A DNA stretch of 64,000 nt from Euzebyella saccharophila (GCF_014855495.1 NZ_JACYFJ010000002.1:930001-994000); one strand, 5' to 3'. Positions 17,215 to 26,149 are shown, counted from the stretch's first letter. The notes: generated by a model not told the origin, from the letters alone. Program-made: numbers and translations.

Positions 17215-18128
17215 TGTACGTTATGCAATCGGATACAGGTTTTAGGGTAACGGTCAACACGATATTCGACCAATATATCGATGATGCCTTTGCGAATTTG
17301 GGGCCCACCTTGGGCATTGGTTTTCAAATGGCAAAGATCGGGTTGGGCATTTTCGCCATCATGCATTTTGTGGGCAATGATCGTGCCGATGTGTTCAAGG
17401 CCCTAAAGTGGTTTCCGTTGATGTTCATCCTTTTCAACTATTCGGAGTTTGCACACGCCATCTTTGAATTCTATAGCAACCTCGGCTCCTCGTTTGTCAG
17501 TACCCAAAAGAACTGGGATACCATCGGGCAAAAGGTGGCCCTGGCCCAGATCGATGTGGCCGCCAACAATGTGGTGGAATGGAACATGTTCAGCATGGAT
17601 ATCGATGGACTGCAATCCTTTGCCCTTACCGGTTTGGCCGGTTCCATAACGGCCTTTGCCCACATCATCTCGACGTTGATTTTCGTGGGCATCAAGGCAT
17701 TGGCCACCATCTACCTGTTCATTCTTATCATTTTCGGGCCTATCAATATCGGGCTTTCGTTCATTCCCGCCATTTCGGGCCTTTGGAAAGCATGGTTGCA
17801 AAAGTTCATGAGCCTCTGCCTATGGCTTCCCATGTTGTATGTAGTGGATATGTTCATGGTCAATCTTGTCGATGCGCTCGTGGACCATTTGTTGCGTAAC
17901 AGTGCCTACGACCTCGGATTGATCTTGAGTTCCTCCCTCCTAATCTTGATGACCTCCTTCTTTTATATCAAGGCCCCTACACTAGCCAACTTTGTAGTGC
18001 AGGGACTCAACATTTCGGGCGGTGGCATCGTCTCCAAGCCCAAGCACTATGGCAAAAAAGCGATACAAACGGTCATCGATGCAAAGAGCGGCGGGGCCAC
18101 AAAAGCGGTTAGGACACTTACGCAATAA
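17214..18128 (+). CDS. traJ: Conjugation inner-membrane protein TraJ (VirB6-like)
   Basis: A 304-residue polytopic membrane protein with about six hydrophobic segments, including a long central one (IYLFILIIFGPINIGLSFIP) that carries the GPINIGLSFIPAI signature of Bacteroidetes TraJ, followed by a tryptophan-rich WKAWLQKFMSLCLWLP. It should form part of the inner-membrane channel. The ATG at 17214 overlaps the stop of the preceding gene. Confidence 0.85.
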   Translation: MYVMQSDTGFRVTVNTIFDQYIDDAFANLGPTLGIGFQMAKIGLGIFAIMHFVGNDRADVFKALKWFPLMFILFNYSEFAHAIFEFYSNLGSSFVSTQKNWDTIGQKVALAQIDVAANNVVEWNMFSMDIDGLQSFALTGLAGSITAFAHIISTLIFVGIKALATIYLFILIIFGPINIGLSFIPAISGLWKAWLQKFMSLCLWLPMLYVVDMFMVNLVDALVDHLLRNSAYDLGLILSSSLLILMTSFFYIKAPTLANFVVQGLNISGGGIVSKPKHYGKKAIQTVIDAKSGGATKAVRTLTQ

Positions 18129-18136
18129 TTAGGATT

Positions 18137-18763
18137 ATGAAAGGAAAATACGAGATATTCAATGATATCGCCCAAAGTAGAAGGCACAACAACAGGCTCG
18201 TCTATAGCTGCCTGATCTTGATGATAGCGGTCTTCGCGATTGCCATCTATTTCGTGGTATCGGCCCATGAGCGTGCCAACAATAACGCCTATGTGCTGCA
18301 TGGGGGGCAACGCCTCCCCATGGTACCGATCAGGGATGCCAAGGAAAACCTCGAAATTCTTTGCGAAGGTCACGTCCAAAACTTTCATGAACTGTTTTTC
18401 TCGTTGGAACCCGATTTGAACCTGATCAAAAGAAACATAGAGGAAAAAGCCTTGTTCATGGTCGATTGGTCAGGCAACCGTTTATATGCCCGTTTGGTCG
18501 AAAAAAAATACTTCCATGATGTGGTAATGCGTGACTATCACTACTTTGTGGAACTTGATTCGATTCAAATCGACTATGCAACCTATCCGTTTCCGTTTAC
18601 TTTTTACGGCAAACAGGCCATAGAAAAAGGCAAATCCACAACGTATAGGAACTTGGTCACTAAGGGGCACCTGAAAAAAGCGGGCATTACCCCGAACAAC
18701 CTGAACGGAATCAAGATTATCGACTTTGAGGTCGTGGACAATTCCGATCTCGAGCGTAGGTAA
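18137..18763 (+). CDS. traK: Conjugation protein TraK (VirB8-like)
   Basis: A 208-residue bitopic protein: short cytoplasmic N-terminus, one membrane segment at about residues 25-42, then a periplasmic NTF2-like domain, the form of VirB8/TraK. The motif FHELFFSLEPD at about 84-94 is typical of Bacteroidetes TraK. It follows traJ by eight bases and is followed by traM after one base. A TraL gene, usually found here, is absent. Confidence 0.85.
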   Translation: MKGKYEIFNDIAQSRRHNNRLVYSCLILMIAVFAIAIYFVVSAHERANNNAYVLHGGQRLPMVPIRDAKENLEILCEGHVQNFHELFFSLEPDLNLIKRNIEEKALFMVDWSGNRLYARLVEKKYFHDVVMRDYHYFVELDSIQIDYATYPFPFTFYGKQAIEKGKSTTYRNLVTKGHLKKAGITPNNLNGIKIIDFEVVDNSDLERR

Positions 18764-18764
18764 C

Positions 18765-19796
18765 ATGAAATTCAATGGCAACATAAAGCGTTTGAAGCGA
18801 TGGGTCGTAAGGCACAGAAATTTTGCCATGGCCCTACCTTTTATTCTGGTACTGACCAGTTTTTTTGTCATTGAGAACGTCAAGGATTTCCAAATGGGGC
18901 TCGGCGACACTACCGATCCCACGAATGGCTTCAATCCAGATCTTCCCGGCAAGGTTCCGACCTTGGAATCCGAAGCTATCGCCGAGCCTTGGAAATTAAA
19001 GGACTCAACAGAAAAGAAAAAGGTAGTGAAATCTTCGTCCTTACCGGACATGACCCAGATGAACGATTCGCAAAACGATTCGCTCCAAAAAATCTTGAAG
19101 CGATTGGAAGGACTATCCTTGGATACTAAACTCCAGGAAACGATGGAGACCGACCCACCGGATAGAAAGAAAACCGTGGAGAGGGAAAAGAAGAACAGGA
19201 TGACCGCGGAGGAGCAGAAACAAAAATTCGTGGAGAACCGCTTGGCCTACCGTGAAATGCTGCTGGAGGGAAAAAGGAAAATAGTCGGGGAATCCTTGAC
19301 CGGCAACCGCTGGCCCCAACAGGAACGGATGCCCGTTACCAAAAAGCCGATCTTCTTTAGGGCAACCGTATATGGCGATCAGTTCATCTTGCCCAATGAG
19401 AATGTAAGGCTACTGCTCATGGAAGATATGGTCCTTAGTGATAAACGATTTCCCAAAAATACCTTCATCTACGCTATGGCTTCCATACAGGGAAATAGGG
19501 TGTATTTGGATATAGACAATATCGAGCACCATCCGGTCGATATCTCCGTCAGGGACTTCAACGATGGGAGGGAAGGAATCTACAACAAAAGGGCCGGGGA
19601 ACTCTGGAGGGAGTACAAGGCCGAAATGGGAGGCGATGCACTGCGAGGGGCCACCGACGAAATTACCAGCGGCGCACCGGATGTTTTAAAAGGCATCGCC
19701 CAAGGGTTGGGGACTTTCCTTCGAAAAAAAAGGTTACGGGAAAAAGAAAAAATCCTATTGATGGATGATTATGAACTCTTATTGGCAACACAATGA
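18765..19796 (+). CDS. traM: Conjugation protein TraM (VirB10-like)
   Basis: A 343-residue protein with an N-terminal membrane segment at about residues 21-36, a long charged linker with a predicted coiled-coil section (SLQKILKRLEGLSLDTKLQ), and a C-terminal domain beginning FFRATVYGDQFILPNENVRL, as in the TraM C-domain. It should span the periplasm and link the inner-membrane ATPases to the outer-membrane ring. I start at the ATG at 18765; a longer frame from 18726 lies inside traK. The last four bases overlap traN (ATGA). Confidence 0.85.
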   Translation: MKFNGNIKRLKRWVVRHRNFAMALPFILVLTSFFVIENVKDFQMGLGDTTDPTNGFNPDLPGKVPTLESEAIAEPWKLKDSTEKKKVVKSSSLPDMTQMNDSQNDSLQKILKRLEGLSLDTKLQETMETDPPDRKKTVEREKKNRMTAEEQKQKFVENRLAYREMLLEGKRKIVGESLTGNRWPQQERMPVTKKPIFFRATVYGDQFILPNENVRLLLMEDMVLSDKRFPKNTFIYAMASIQGNRVYLDIDNIEHHPVDISVRDFNDGREGIYNKRAGELWREYKAEMGGDALRGATDEITSGAPDVLKGIAQGLGTFLRKKRLREKEKILLMDDYELLLATQ

Positions 19797-20782
19797 AAAT
19801 AAAAGCTGTACTTACAATAATTGGGCTATTGGGGTCTCTATCGGTTATGGCGAAAATGGACACCATTGCGGTTTCAAGGAACTATAAGACCATTCTGGTA
19901 CTGCCCGCCCCTTATGATTTTTCCATTAATGGGAAGGAGCTGAATTTTTTGGAGTCCTTTCCGACGAAAAGTGCTTCCGCAACCTCAGAGCGTATCGTTT
20001 TGCTTATCTATAACGATGTGGCACCCGACACCTCCGATTTTACGAACTATACCATTTATACCCGTGACGGTCGTGCCTATGATTTTATCCTGCAACTGGT
20101 GGACATCCCCGCCAAGAAGCGATGGACCATAACCACCGACATGGTCGATAACCTCGAAGAGCTATCCCATAAAAAAAGTGCTACTGAATTGGATGAATCC
20201 GACTTTGCTTCATATCCTGTCATAAAGGAAAAGGAAACCATAGCGGCCACTGAAACAGTTACGGAAACATTTAAAGTTATACCCGAAAAGGAGATAGATG
20301 GGGAACCCTTGCCGCTTACCCAGGAATTGTATGTCTTGGATCGAATGGAATATATACGGCGGAGATGTTATTACAACCAGTTCAACAAGGGCAAGATCAT
20401 CCGATATTTTTCCAAATACGATGATGTATTTCTCTGGCTGGAGAACGTGTATTATGAGAATAACGAAATATACCTACAGTTTCGCTTGGAGAACAAGGAA
20501 CATATAGACTATGATGTCAATTTTATAAGGTTCAGCATCGCCACCAACTACAAGAATAGTTCGAGCAATGTCAAGACGGAACACAAGCCCTTGTTCAGGT
20601 ATAAAGTTCCCAAAAAGGTCGAGGGGAATTCCGAGAACTATTTTATGGTGGTCTTCGATAAGTTTACCCTTGACCGGAGAAAGTCCCTCGTAGTGGACCT
20701 AGATGAAGAAAAGGGCAATAGAAACCTATCCTTGGATATAGACCAACTTGTCATCAATAACCCATCAGGATTTAAATTATGA
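19793..20782 (+). CDS. traN: Conjugation protein TraN (DUF4138, VirB9-like)
   Basis: A 329-residue exported protein with a signal peptide (residues 1-20, ending SVMA) and two beta-rich parts joined by a Thr/Glu-rich linker at about 140-165. The start of the mature part (SRNYKTILVLPAPYDFSIN) and the C-terminal part match DUF4138/TraN, the VirB9 analogue that forms the outer-membrane ring with TraM and TraO. Overlaps traM by four bases. Confidence 0.85.
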   Translation: MKIKAVLTIIGLLGSLSVMAKMDTIAVSRNYKTILVLPAPYDFSINGKELNFLESFPTKSASATSERIVLLIYNDVAPDTSDFTNYTIYTRDGRAYDFILQLVDIPAKKRWTITTDMVDNLEELSHKKSATELDESDFASYPVIKEKETIAATETVTETFKVIPEKEIDGEPLPLTQELYVLDRMEYIRRRCYYNQFNKGKIIRYFSKYDDVFLWLENVYYENNEIYLQFRLENKEHIDYDVNFIRFSIATNYKNSSSNVKTEHKPLFRYKVPKKVEGNSENYFMVVFDKFTLDRRKSLVVDLDEEKGNRNLSLDIDQLVINNPSGFKL

Positions 20783-20791
20783 AAGGCCATA

Positions 20792-20872
20792 ATGCGCATT
20801 TATAAGATAATGACCAACTCCAACCGATATAATAAAAAGGCTGTCATCACTGGTTGGCTAAATTTTAAATAG
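20792..20872 (+). CDS. Possible 26-aa micro-ORF between traN and traO
   Basis: A short frame, MRIYKIMTNSNRYNKKAVIT and six more residues, starts nine bases after traN and ends exactly one base before the traO start (TAG then ATG). The perfect fit could mean translational coupling, but the composition is not distinctive and it may be chance. Confidence 0.2.
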   Translation: MRIYKIMTNSNRYNKKAVITGWLNFK

Positions 20873-21424
20873 ATGAGAACAAAGTTATTTTTCATTACGG
20901 TACTATTTTGTCTTGTGGCTTCATCCGTTTCAGGCCAAATGCGGGGCAACCTTGCTTCTTCGGTCGGCGTGAGCGGTGGCTATGTCGAGGATGGTTATGG
21001 TATTATGGGAACGTTTAATTTTCATCCCAATCGGTTCCAATATTTTCAGATAAGTGTTTTGGCCGCAATTGCCGAGGACAAGGGTGCCCAAAATATTCCC
21101 TATAATATTTTCACTATCCAGCCGGGGCTGTACTATCGTGTATTCATGGCGCCTCGAAGAAAAAATTTTAGTCTCTTCCTTGGTGGCGGTGGGCTGTTCG
21201 GATACGAGGTCATCAACAACGGAAGCAATGAACTGCCCACCGGTGCGCTTATCAATGGCAAAAGCCAATTTATTTACGGCCTATATCTCGGTGCGGAAAT
21301 GGAAATAGGCCTAAGTAACGATTTTTCGCTATTGGTCAAGGCCAACGAATACTACCATGTCAATTCGGACGTGGGAAATTTTTATCCGTATGTCGGCGTC
21401 GGCCTACGGTATTTTTTGTTTTAA
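20873..21424 (+). CDS. traO: Conjugation protein TraO-like (outer-membrane)
   Basis: A 183-residue exported protein: signal peptide ending VSG-Q at residue 21, then a beta-strand-rich body with alternating hydrophobic residues and a C-terminal aromatic residue (GLRYFLF), the pattern of a small outer-membrane beta barrel. Position after traN and length match TraO of Bacteroidetes elements. Confidence 0.75.
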   Translation: MRTKLFFITVLFCLVASSVSGQMRGNLASSVGVSGGYVEDGYGIMGTFNFHPNRFQYFQISVLAAIAEDKGAQNIPYNIFTIQPGLYYRVFMAPRRKNFSLFLGGGGLFGYEVINNGSNELPTGALINGKSQFIYGLYLGAEMEIGLSNDFSLLVKANEYYHVNSDVGNFYPYVGVGLRYFLF

Positions 21425-21435
21425 AAAGCGACGTT

Positions 21436-24400
21436 ATGAAATTCAATACCCCACAACGCATAGCCGCCATAGGTTCGCTATGCATGATATTTATAATTGC
21501 CTGTAGCAAGGACTTTGAAGGAATAGTGCAGGATTCCTTTGATTTTACTTTTCATGGCACGAACGAGGAAAACGGCTTTGTATTTGAAGCTGTAAGAACG
21601 GATTTCAGCTTGGAACCCGAACGGATGGTCTCTACCGTTTCCTATTTCATGAAATATAATATCCTTGACGGAAAAGGCTATTATTTAGGTACGGAAAACG
21701 ATACCATCCGCGAAAACGATACCATCCCCGTCAAGGATTTTGACCTTTCTTACCGCTATATGCCCATCGATACGGGTATGCACAAAGTCAAGGTATTAGC
21801 CTGGGATTCAAACCGATTGCAAAAGGAGTTGGAGTTGGCCTACAATGTCAAGTACGCCAGTTTCAGCTTTCTCTTGGGCAAGGGTACCGGGGATTTCATT
21901 ATCAATAGCCGGAACCCCGTCAATGTAACCTTGTTACGGGACAAGAACACGGTTGCTCCGGATGGGGATTCGACCGAAGAATTTGAGATTACCTACCAAC
22001 TGGAAGATGGTTCGGGCAAACTCCATTTGGACGATGTTACCTACGATGCTGGAACCCCCTTCAAGTTGCCCAAGGGCGTTACCGAATTTGGCTACTTACC
22101 AGAAACCTTGGGCGAGCACAAATTGACCATGATTGCGAAGGCTCCCGATGGGGCATCCCTGATGAACGAGTTGCTGCTGACGGTGGGAAATGTCAATTTC
22201 ACATTTAGGGCAACCGCGGCATCCTCACAGGTGGAGCTGGACACCAACCTGGCAATCAATATCGATTTGCAGACACAGGAAGGGGAAAGCGAAGTTACCT
22301 ATGATATTAGCCATTCCTTTTCTTCCGATAGCCAAGGCGCGGGAACCGTACGGAACCAGAATGGCGGGGTCATGGACCCCGGGACTTTTCGCGGCATTGA
22401 TCCCGGCAATTATAACTATACTTTTGAGGACGATGAATTGGGGCAGCGCAAAATCTATTTTGATATACGAGACAGCAATGGCCAGAGGAAAAGGGACAGT
22501 GTCGAGATCGAGATTGCCAACATTCCCTTCACTTTTAGCGGAAATTCGGAAAGCAACCAGGTATTCGTAAACCAACGGACACAGCTTAATTTCAACATTA
22601 AATCGAACGGTAACACATCCAATATCGATTATTTCCTGACCTATGACCTAGAAGAAGGAAACGGAAGGGTTACTGGGGTCAATGGAAATACGATCCGGAA
22701 CAATACCGACTATCCGGTCGACTTGGGTAATTTCCCATTGTTTTATACGCCGGAAACCTTGGGCCCGCATCGCATCAATTTTCTCGTTACGGACAATTAC
22801 GGGCAAGCGGTCGGACCTGTGGAGATCGATCTGGATGCCAATCCCCTTGAACTGGAATTCAATGCCTCGGCCAATAGCAACGAGGTATTGGTAGGCCAGC
22901 GTGGTACGATTTCATTGAGCCTTATCGAACAAGGGGATTACGATGGAGTTTCCTATGAACTGAATTACTTTATTTCAGGTGGTGACGCACAATTGTACAA
23001 TGGGAATTCGCCCATAATCCCTAGCCAATATTTTTCGGTAAGTCCGGGAAGCTTTGCGTATGATTTCGTTGGGCACCAGGCAGGAACCTACGAAATAACT
23101 TTTTTGCTTCGTGACAGCAACGGTCAGATTCTTGAAGATAAGGTTACCGTTGTCGTTGGCAACAACGACTTTACGGTCAATATGACCCCGTCCAAGGCTA
23201 CTGAGTTTTCCAACATTCCGGTGGGTATGATCGTGGATATCGACGAAGTTCCCGACGGAGCGAACGACAGTTACACGGCTTTCTTTTCTTCTAGTCAAAA
23301 CGGGTCGATGTCCATTAATGGTATAACCTATGGTCCGGGGGAACAATTTCCTTTGGGTGCCGGGGTCAACAATATTTCCTATACCGGATCGGAACCCGGA
23401 CAGCATAATATCGTTCTCAGTGTCGAATCGGGATCGGACGTTACCCGAACGGCCAACACTACCATCACTTTTGACCAGGTCGATTTTACCTTTACCGGGG
23501 GCACCCAAAAATCGGACATAACCGTAGGGGAAACCACTGGCCTCAATTTTAATATTTCGGAAAGTGTCGGGTCTTCGGATTACACGATGCGTTTCAGTAT
23601 GAACGGCAATGCGCTCATCAGGGACAACAATGGTATAGAGGTAAGCCCTGGGAACAGTTATGATGTTAATACGGGCAACTTTAACTGGACGCTCGAAGGT
23701 ACCAATGAAAGTACCGTTCGAATGGCTTTCACGGTCCGAAACGATACCGGATTGGAGAAAACCGTGGATATAACGGTAAACGTTGCGGCCAAGGATTACA
23801 CCTTTACCGCATCGGGCACATTGCAGCAGGCCTATATCGGGGAACAGGTGGATGTTAACTTCAATATTTCCGAAATCGGAATCGGTGGGGACACCTACGT
23901 GATGTATTTTTCGGCAAATGGTAACAACGGTTCTTTTGAATATGCGGGCACAAGCTATTCCGCTGGGGAAAGTTTTGATGTACCCGTTGGGGCATTTTCG
24001 GGAAAGTATGTCGGAATGACCGAAGGCAACCATAACATCACTTTTACGGTGCGCTCCTCATCAGATGTGGAAAAAACGGCCAATGTCAATATCAACTATG
24101 AAAGGTACGAGGAACCTTTCGAGTTAACCGTTAGTCAGGCTCCCGGAGAACGTTTGGAAGAAGAACCCTTTAACATCACGGTCATTACCAATGCCATTGG
24201 CACCCATGATCCGGCGGTGACCTATCAAATGACATTTTCTTTCAATGGAAACCGTGTCGGTTATTTCTTTTATGGCGGAAATAGATATGATGAGGGGGAA
24301 ACAATTCCATTGAATTATGGTAGTACCAACCTTACTTTCTATCCAGAGACCCCAAATACGTTTACCATTGATTTTGAGGTGGAGAACTCAACAGGACACT

Positions 24401-24792
24401 CCAAAAGCGGAAGCACATTTGTTGACACTTTAGGAAGGCCCGTGGCATTGGTCAAAGGGGAAAAGCACAATGTCAGTTGCGGAGGATTGAACGGTTGTGA
24501 TTATCAAGTCAGGATCTATACCTGTTTTGATATCGGGTGCTCGGAGGCCTATGGCGGTGCTACGCTGGACCAGGTGGAAATCAGGATATTCAACCGGAGT
24601 ACCAACCGATGGGATACCCGATTGTTCAATTACAACGAAGCCACGGGCAGTGGAGTGTATCGATATTTCATGTTGGAAGAGGAACCCCGAGAAAGCCGTT
24701 TGAAATATCTTGATCAGGACTTTGAGGTCAGGGTCAGGGATACCAATGGCCAATGGAGTGATAAAGTGACGGGGAGAGTGGTCAGAGTTTGA
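21436..24792 (+). CDS. Giant TraQ-like surface lipoprotein with about nine Ig-like repeats
   Basis: An 1118-residue lipoprotein. The signal ends in FIIAC (Cys23) and is followed by SKDFE, resembling the charged Bacteroidetes surface-export signal. From about residue 35 to 1010 I count nine repeats of about 105 residues. Each opens with a strand such as DFTFTGG or NFTFRAT, has a block like VGQ...INFNI, a central YxMxFS...NGxGxxxxNG, a proline-glycine turn and a closing strand ending in T-V-x-V. This matches the single TraQ/DUF3872 domain that ends transfer operons in Bacteroides. A C-terminal domain of about 100 residues has three Cys within CGGLNGC and a further pair, possibly disulfide-linked. 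The repeats probably form a long rod on the cell surface acting in mating-pair contact, which is inference. The gene lies 11 bases after traO and ends the operon. Confidence 0.7.
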   Translation: MKFNTPQRIAAIGSLCMIFIIACSKDFEGIVQDSFDFTFHGTNEENGFVFEAVRTDFSLEPERMVSTVSYFMKYNILDGKGYYLGTENDTIRENDTIPVKDFDLSYRYMPIDTGMHKVKVLAWDSNRLQKELELAYNVKYASFSFLLGKGTGDFIINSRNPVNVTLLRDKNTVAPDGDSTEEFEITYQLEDGSGKLHLDDVTYDAGTPFKLPKGVTEFGYLPETLGEHKLTMIAKAPDGASLMNELLLTVGNVNFTFRATAASSQVELDTNLAINIDLQTQEGESEVTYDISHSFSSDSQGAGTVRNQNGGVMDPGTFRGIDPGNYNYTFEDDELGQRKIYFDIRDSNGQRKRDSVEIEIANIPFTFSGNSESNQVFVNQRTQLNFNIKSNGNTSNIDYFLTYDLEEGNGRVTGVNGNTIRNNTDYPVDLGNFPLFYTPETLGPHRINFLVTDNYGQAVGPVEIDLDANPLELEFNASANSNEVLVGQRGTISLSLIEQGDYDGVSYELNYFISGGDAQLYNGNSPIIPSQYFSVSPGSFAYDFVGHQAGTYEITFLLRDSNGQILEDKVTVVVGNNDFTVNMTPSKATEFSNIPVGMIVDIDEVPDGANDSYTAFFSSSQNGSMSINGITYGPGEQFPLGAGVNNISYTGSEPGQHNIVLSVESGSDVTRTANTTITFDQVDFTFTGGTQKSDITVGETTGLNFNISESVGSSDYTMRFSMNGNALIRDNNGIEVSPGNSYDVNTGNFNWTLEGTNESTVRMAFTVRNDTGLEKTVDITVNVAAKDYTFTASGTLQQAYIGEQVDVNFNISEIGIGGDTYVMYFSANGNNGSFEYAGTSYSAGESFDVPVGAFSGKYVGMTEGNHNITFTVRSSSDVEKTANVNINYERYEEPFELTVSQAPGERLEEEPFNITVITNAIGTHDPAVTYQMTFSFNGNRVGYFFYGGNRYDEGETIPLNYGSTNLTFYPETPNTFTIDFEVENSTGHSKSGSTFVDTLGRPVALVKGEKHNVSCGGLNGCDYQVRIYTCFDIGCSEAYGGATLDQVEIRIFNRSTNRWDTRLFNYNEATGSGVYRYFMLEEEPRESRLKYLDQDFEVRVRDTNGQWSDKVTGRVVRV

Positions 24793-24836
24793 GGCTCAAG
24801 AGCACTTTTAATGCAGTAAGCTAAACATAACTAAAA

Positions 24837-25322
24837 CTAGCTTCTCTTGAAAGTATAGGTAATCACTACGTCCTGATCATCCAGAAAATCCTCTTGGTCG
24901 ACTACCAATCGGTTTTGGCTAAACTCCACGATAATCCAATCGTTACGATTATCAAATCGTATAATCCGGTTGTCAATTAGTTCGTAACTATCGTCCTCGA
25001 CATTTTGAAATGCGGGTACTTCCCCACAGGACAGTCCGTTCTCATTAATAGAAAAAGCACCTTTTTCTTCAGCTCCCCGAGAGCTGAAGAAAGTGAGATT
25101 ATCCTTTAAGCATTGGCGTATTTCGTTGGTGTTGAACAGGTCTACATTGACCGTACCGTCACCGTTGATGTCCACGGCCGTATTGGAATCAATCGCCTCA
25201 TATTCCCATTGACCCAACAAGGCTTGGTCTCTATCCGATTCCGCGACACTGTCATCATCGCTATTGCACGAAAAAAATAGTAGCATCGGGAATGCAAGAA
25301 AGATGAAAATATTTGGTTTCAT
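24837..25322 (-). CDS. Asp-rich lipoprotein, 161 aa
   Basis: A lipoprotein with signal LLFFSC and CNSDDD directly after, the typical Bacteroidetes surface-export tag. The body is about 135 residues and includes DINGDGTVN (around residue 52), an EF-hand-type calcium loop, and two Cys pairs. The length and the LLGQWEYEAID opening recall lipocalin-like lipoproteins, though I cannot confirm that fold. It is convergent with the transfer operon and shares a 15-base promoter element with the gene at 5122, so it probably belongs to the same element. Function unknown. Confidence 0.7.
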   Translation of the reverse strand: MKPNIFIFLAFPMLLFFSCNSDDDSVAESDRDQALLGQWEYEAIDSNTAVDINGDGTVNVDLFNTNEIRQCLKDNLTFFSSRGAEEKGAFSINENGLSCGEVPAFQNVEDDSYELIDNRIIRFDNRNDWIIVEFSQNRLVVDQEDFLDDQDVVITYTFKRS

Positions 25323-25337
25323 TGGAATTGGCCTAGG

Positions 25338-25352
25338 ATTACTACAAATATA
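25338..25352 (-). promoter_or_regulatory. Promoter element shared with the transfer operon
   Basis: The minus strand reads TATATTTGTAGTAAT here, 15 bases before the lipoprotein start. The same 15 bases stand at 5078-5092 before the first transfer gene. It includes a TAnnTTTG -7 element; a TTG lies further upstream than usual (about 24 bases). Confidence 0.5.
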
Positions 25353-25412
25353 TCAATAAGGATTACACATTTTAAACAAGAATTTCCAAAATTAATTGTG
25401 CGTAGGCAAGAT

Positions 25413-25600
25413 AAATGCATGGAGCGCTTTTTTGCGCCTCCATGCTTTTATGCGCGGTGCTGAGGATGTTTAAAAGCCGAAGCCGGAAAGACGACCGAGT
25501 GCGAGCCAGCGCAGCTTGCTCGCTCGGTCAGGCTTGGAGGCGAAGGGTTTTTAACTTCCGCAGGCACAGGGGCAGGCATTCTGAAAATGGCCTGTCGCAT
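25413..25600. repeat. Hairpin-rich intergenic junction
   Basis: This 300-base stretch between 25323 and 25644 holds no gene. It has three strong hairpins: GCATGGAGCGC (25417-25427) with its complement at 25434-25445 and a T6 loop; a GC-rich arm at 25493-25506 pairing with 25518-25529, with one bulge; and GCAGGCATT (25572-25580) with 25586-25596. Outer flanks of the second hairpin are also partly complementary (about 100 bases). The first hairpin could end transcription from either side. The composition differs from the AT-rich neighbours. Confidence 0.55.
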
Positions 25601-25644
25601 TAAAAAAAATAATTTTATAGTTATTTAGATGCTTTTTGAGGGAT

Positions 25645-26088
25645 TTACTGTACCGTATCAATCACACTTCCGCAAGTAAGCATAGCATCCCCGTAATAAG
25701 GATTTCGTATTTCGGTATCTGCACTTATCCAAAATGCACCCTTGTTATTATTTGCCATTGGACATTTTTGGATAAAGACTTTTGGGTCTATATTATCAAT
25801 ATTCATTACAATGGGAACCATATTCTGATTCAATAACACAAAGTGGCTACGTTGGTTCTCAATGTCATCGTTCTCGGAAATGGCCCCCAACATCTTTTTG
25901 ATTTTAGCAACGTGCGATTTTTCCATAGTCCCCAATTCCGATTCCCGAATAAGTTGGATTTCTTCCAGTGTTTCTTTTGCGAAAGCGGAAGTGTTTATTG
26001 CGTCGCTGTCAACAAAAGCGTCCTTCATTTTCAAATACGGTTTTAAGCTTTTTTGAAAAATACTTTGAGTGTTTTTGGAAAGTTCCAT
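25645..26088 (-). CDS. DUF3347 protein lacking a signal peptide
   Basis: A 147-residue protein whose C-terminal 50 residues carry the DUF3347 signature: QKCPMANNNKGAFW, then IRNPYYGDAMLTCG. DUF3347 proteins are normally exported and sit next to copper or silver efflux adaptors, binding metal through the Cys, Met and His residues. Here the frame begins MELSKNTQSI with no signal segment, and an in-frame stop lies five codons upstream, so it is either cytoplasmic or, more likely, cut at the N-terminus. It is divergent from the iron-type operon at 26228. It could be a remnant of a metal cluster that lost its first part. Confidence 0.6.
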   Translation of the reverse strand: MELSKNTQSIFQKSLKPYLKMKDAFVDSDAINTSAFAKETLEEIQLIRESELGTMEKSHVAKIKKMLGAISENDDIENQRSHFVLLNQNMVPIVMNIDNIDPKVFIQKCPMANNNKGAFWISADTEIRNPYYGDAMLTCGSVIDTVQ

Positions 26089-26131
26089 TTTACACTGCTG
26101 CCGTCACGTGTTAAAAATGATTTGTTATTTA

Positions 26132-26146
26132 TATTTAATCTAAATA
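26132..26146. promoter_or_regulatory. AT-rich dyad (Fur-type operator candidate), upstream site
   Basis: TATTTAATCTAAATA: TATTTA and TAAATA are inverted around three bases, overlapping the region just upstream of the -33 element of the DUF4856 operon. A related copy lies at 26202-26220. Confidence 0.45.
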
Positions 26147-26149
26147 AAG

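Noticed and set aside
22975-24033. 352-codon minus-strand frame inside the giant lipoprotein gene
   Set aside because: It mirrors the other strand: no promoter, no recognisable domain, and the plus-strand frame has a clear repeat structure.
25413-25600. Integron-type recombination site in the hairpin-rich junction
   Set aside because: The conserved GTTRRRY and RYYYAAC ends of attC sites are not visible, and no integrase is nearby.
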